NCBI GenBank assembly: GCA_008081395.1
Contig: VMCJ01000062.1
Span: 1 to 50,887 of the forward strand
Source of the DNA: Rhodospirillales bacterium
GTDB lineage: Bacteria; Pseudomonadota; Alphaproteobacteria; Bin95
Direction: 5' to 3'
DNA length: 50,887 bases
The translations under genes and the position numbers were made by a program. A model generated the notes under the pieces. It was given only the letters and a program-made list of their open reading frames with translations. It had not been told where the DNA came from and ran no database searches. Of the stretch, positions 49,785 through 50,887 are shown piece by piece. Position 1 is the first letter of the stretch. Each line of letters begins with the position of its first letter.

Positions 49785-50711
49785 ATGGTGGAAGCTATTT
49801 CCTTCAACGCTACTCGAAGCTGGACGAAGACGCTACCAAACGCGACAGTCGTTCAGGCTAGAGAGTTTGACTTCAAAGGGCCATTCAATGGCCGAAATGC
49901 AGACGCATCAGAAGACAGACCGCAAGCATTTCGGGTTGAGCAACCACCCGGTTCAATAGTAGAGCCTCATTTCCATGTAGCCGCAGAATTTCAGCTAATT
50001 GCTTGTGGAGGCGGTAGATTAGGTAGGCATGAATTAAAGCCACTATCAATCCATTATTCAGGTGCATTCACCCCTTATGGTCCTATTGTAGCGGATGCGC
50101 GTGAAGGGGTGATCTATTACACACTTCGCCCCCGTCATGACCCAGGTGCTTTATTTTTGCCTGACGCAAAAGAAAAGTTGCAGCCTGCACCAAAGCGCTT
50201 TTTCATGACTGAACCCGAGCAAAAAAATCTAAGCTCAGCTGTATTGAGGACATGGGAAGCCCCAAATTTATCCTTCTTATACGGATCAGAAGCTGATGAT
50301 GCCGCTGCCTGGCGCGCAACACTTGGACCAAATCAGCGACTCACTCCACCCAAACCAAAAGGCGACGGTTATTACGTTGTTGTAACTGGTGGAAGCTGGA
50401 TATTTTCTGGAGAAAAATTTCCAGAATGGTCTCTGGCCTTTGCAGCGCAGGGCGAGTCTGCACCCGAGCTCTTGGCAGGAGAAGAAGGCCTGGATGCAGT
50501 GATCCTCCAATTTCCCGATAATTCGTCTAGGGTCAAGAAATCTATTTCTCTAGAAGATCAACATGAGTGTCCACTGTGTGGCTATGTTTATAACCAAGCG
50601 GAGGGAGACCCCGAAGCAGGGGTGGCGAAAGGAACTGTTTTCGCTGACGTCCCATCAGACTGGACATGCCCTAATTGTGATGCGCCAAAATCAGATTTTC
50701 AGATAATTTGA
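49785..50711 (+). CDS. Cupin-like protein with C-terminal rubredoxin domain
   Basis: N-terminal EPHFHVAAEFQLIACGGG (cupin-like). C-terminal CPLCGYVYNQAEGDPEAGVAKGTVFADVPSDWTCPNCDAPKSDFQ is a complete rubredoxin. Confidence 0.85.
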   Translation: MVEAISFNATRSWTKTLPNATVVQAREFDFKGPFNGRNADASEDRPQAFRVEQPPGSIVEPHFHVAAEFQLIACGGGRLGRHELKPLSIHYSGAFTPYGPIVADAREGVIYYTLRPRHDPGALFLPDAKEKLQPAPKRFFMTEPEQKNLSSAVLRTWEAPNLSFLYGSEADDAAAWRATLGPNQRLTPPKPKGDGYYVVVTGGSWIFSGEKFPEWSLAFAAQGESAPELLAGEEGLDAVILQFPDNSSRVKKSISLEDQHECPLCGYVYNQAEGDPEAGVAKGTVFADVPSDWTCPNCDAPKSDFQII

Positions 50712-50832
50712 AGCCCCTAATTAAAGACTGATCTATATCTTCAATGCGGTAACATCTCTGAATTCAATGCAATAATCTGTTCCGGACAGCATACTGTTGA
50801 CCGCCCAAGTTATCAGCACGCTTTGGTGGGAA

Positions 50833-50887
50833 TGGTGCCCCGGATAGGATTCGAACCTATGACCTACCGCTTAGGAGGCGGTCGCTC
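50833..50887 (-). tRNA. tRNA-Arg(CCT), truncated by window end
   Basis: Minus strand 3' part: anticodon arm ACCGC-CTCCTAA-GCGGT, T arm ATAGGTTCGAATCCTAT, CCA. Confidence 0.88.

Overview
Gene-dense bacterial chromosomal window, moderate GC. Gene content and codon/protein style suggest a marine alphaproteobacterium, but taxonomy is inferred and not shown. I call about 51 protein-coding genes and two tRNAs: tRNA-Pro(TGG), and tRNA-Arg(CCT) cut by the window end. No IS elements, phage genes or CRISPR arrays were seen. The content is mostly catabolic: four SDRs, Zn-ADH, Fe-ADH, three Ldh-family dehydrogenases, MmgE/PrpD, an acyl-CoA carboxyltransferase, two LLM flavoproteins, an acyl-CoA dehydrogenase, alpha/beta hydrolases and a CoA lyase. 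There is also an MntR plus metal ABC transporter locus, a Gld-type ABC operon with DUF4340, and the yggT-DUF167-folD housekeeping block. The most interesting points are: (1) a DddQ-type DMSP lyase candidate at 3110-3727(-) with the full cupin active-site spacing, beside an HpsN-like sulfopropanediol dehydrogenase candidate; (2) a bicupin-like protein fused to a C-terminal rubredoxin (49785-50711); (3) a perfect dyad in the mntR/metal-ABC divergent promoter; (4) two uncharacterised catabolic modules (8728-14624 and 39818-42732); (5) a Ddn-like, possibly F420-dependent, protein.
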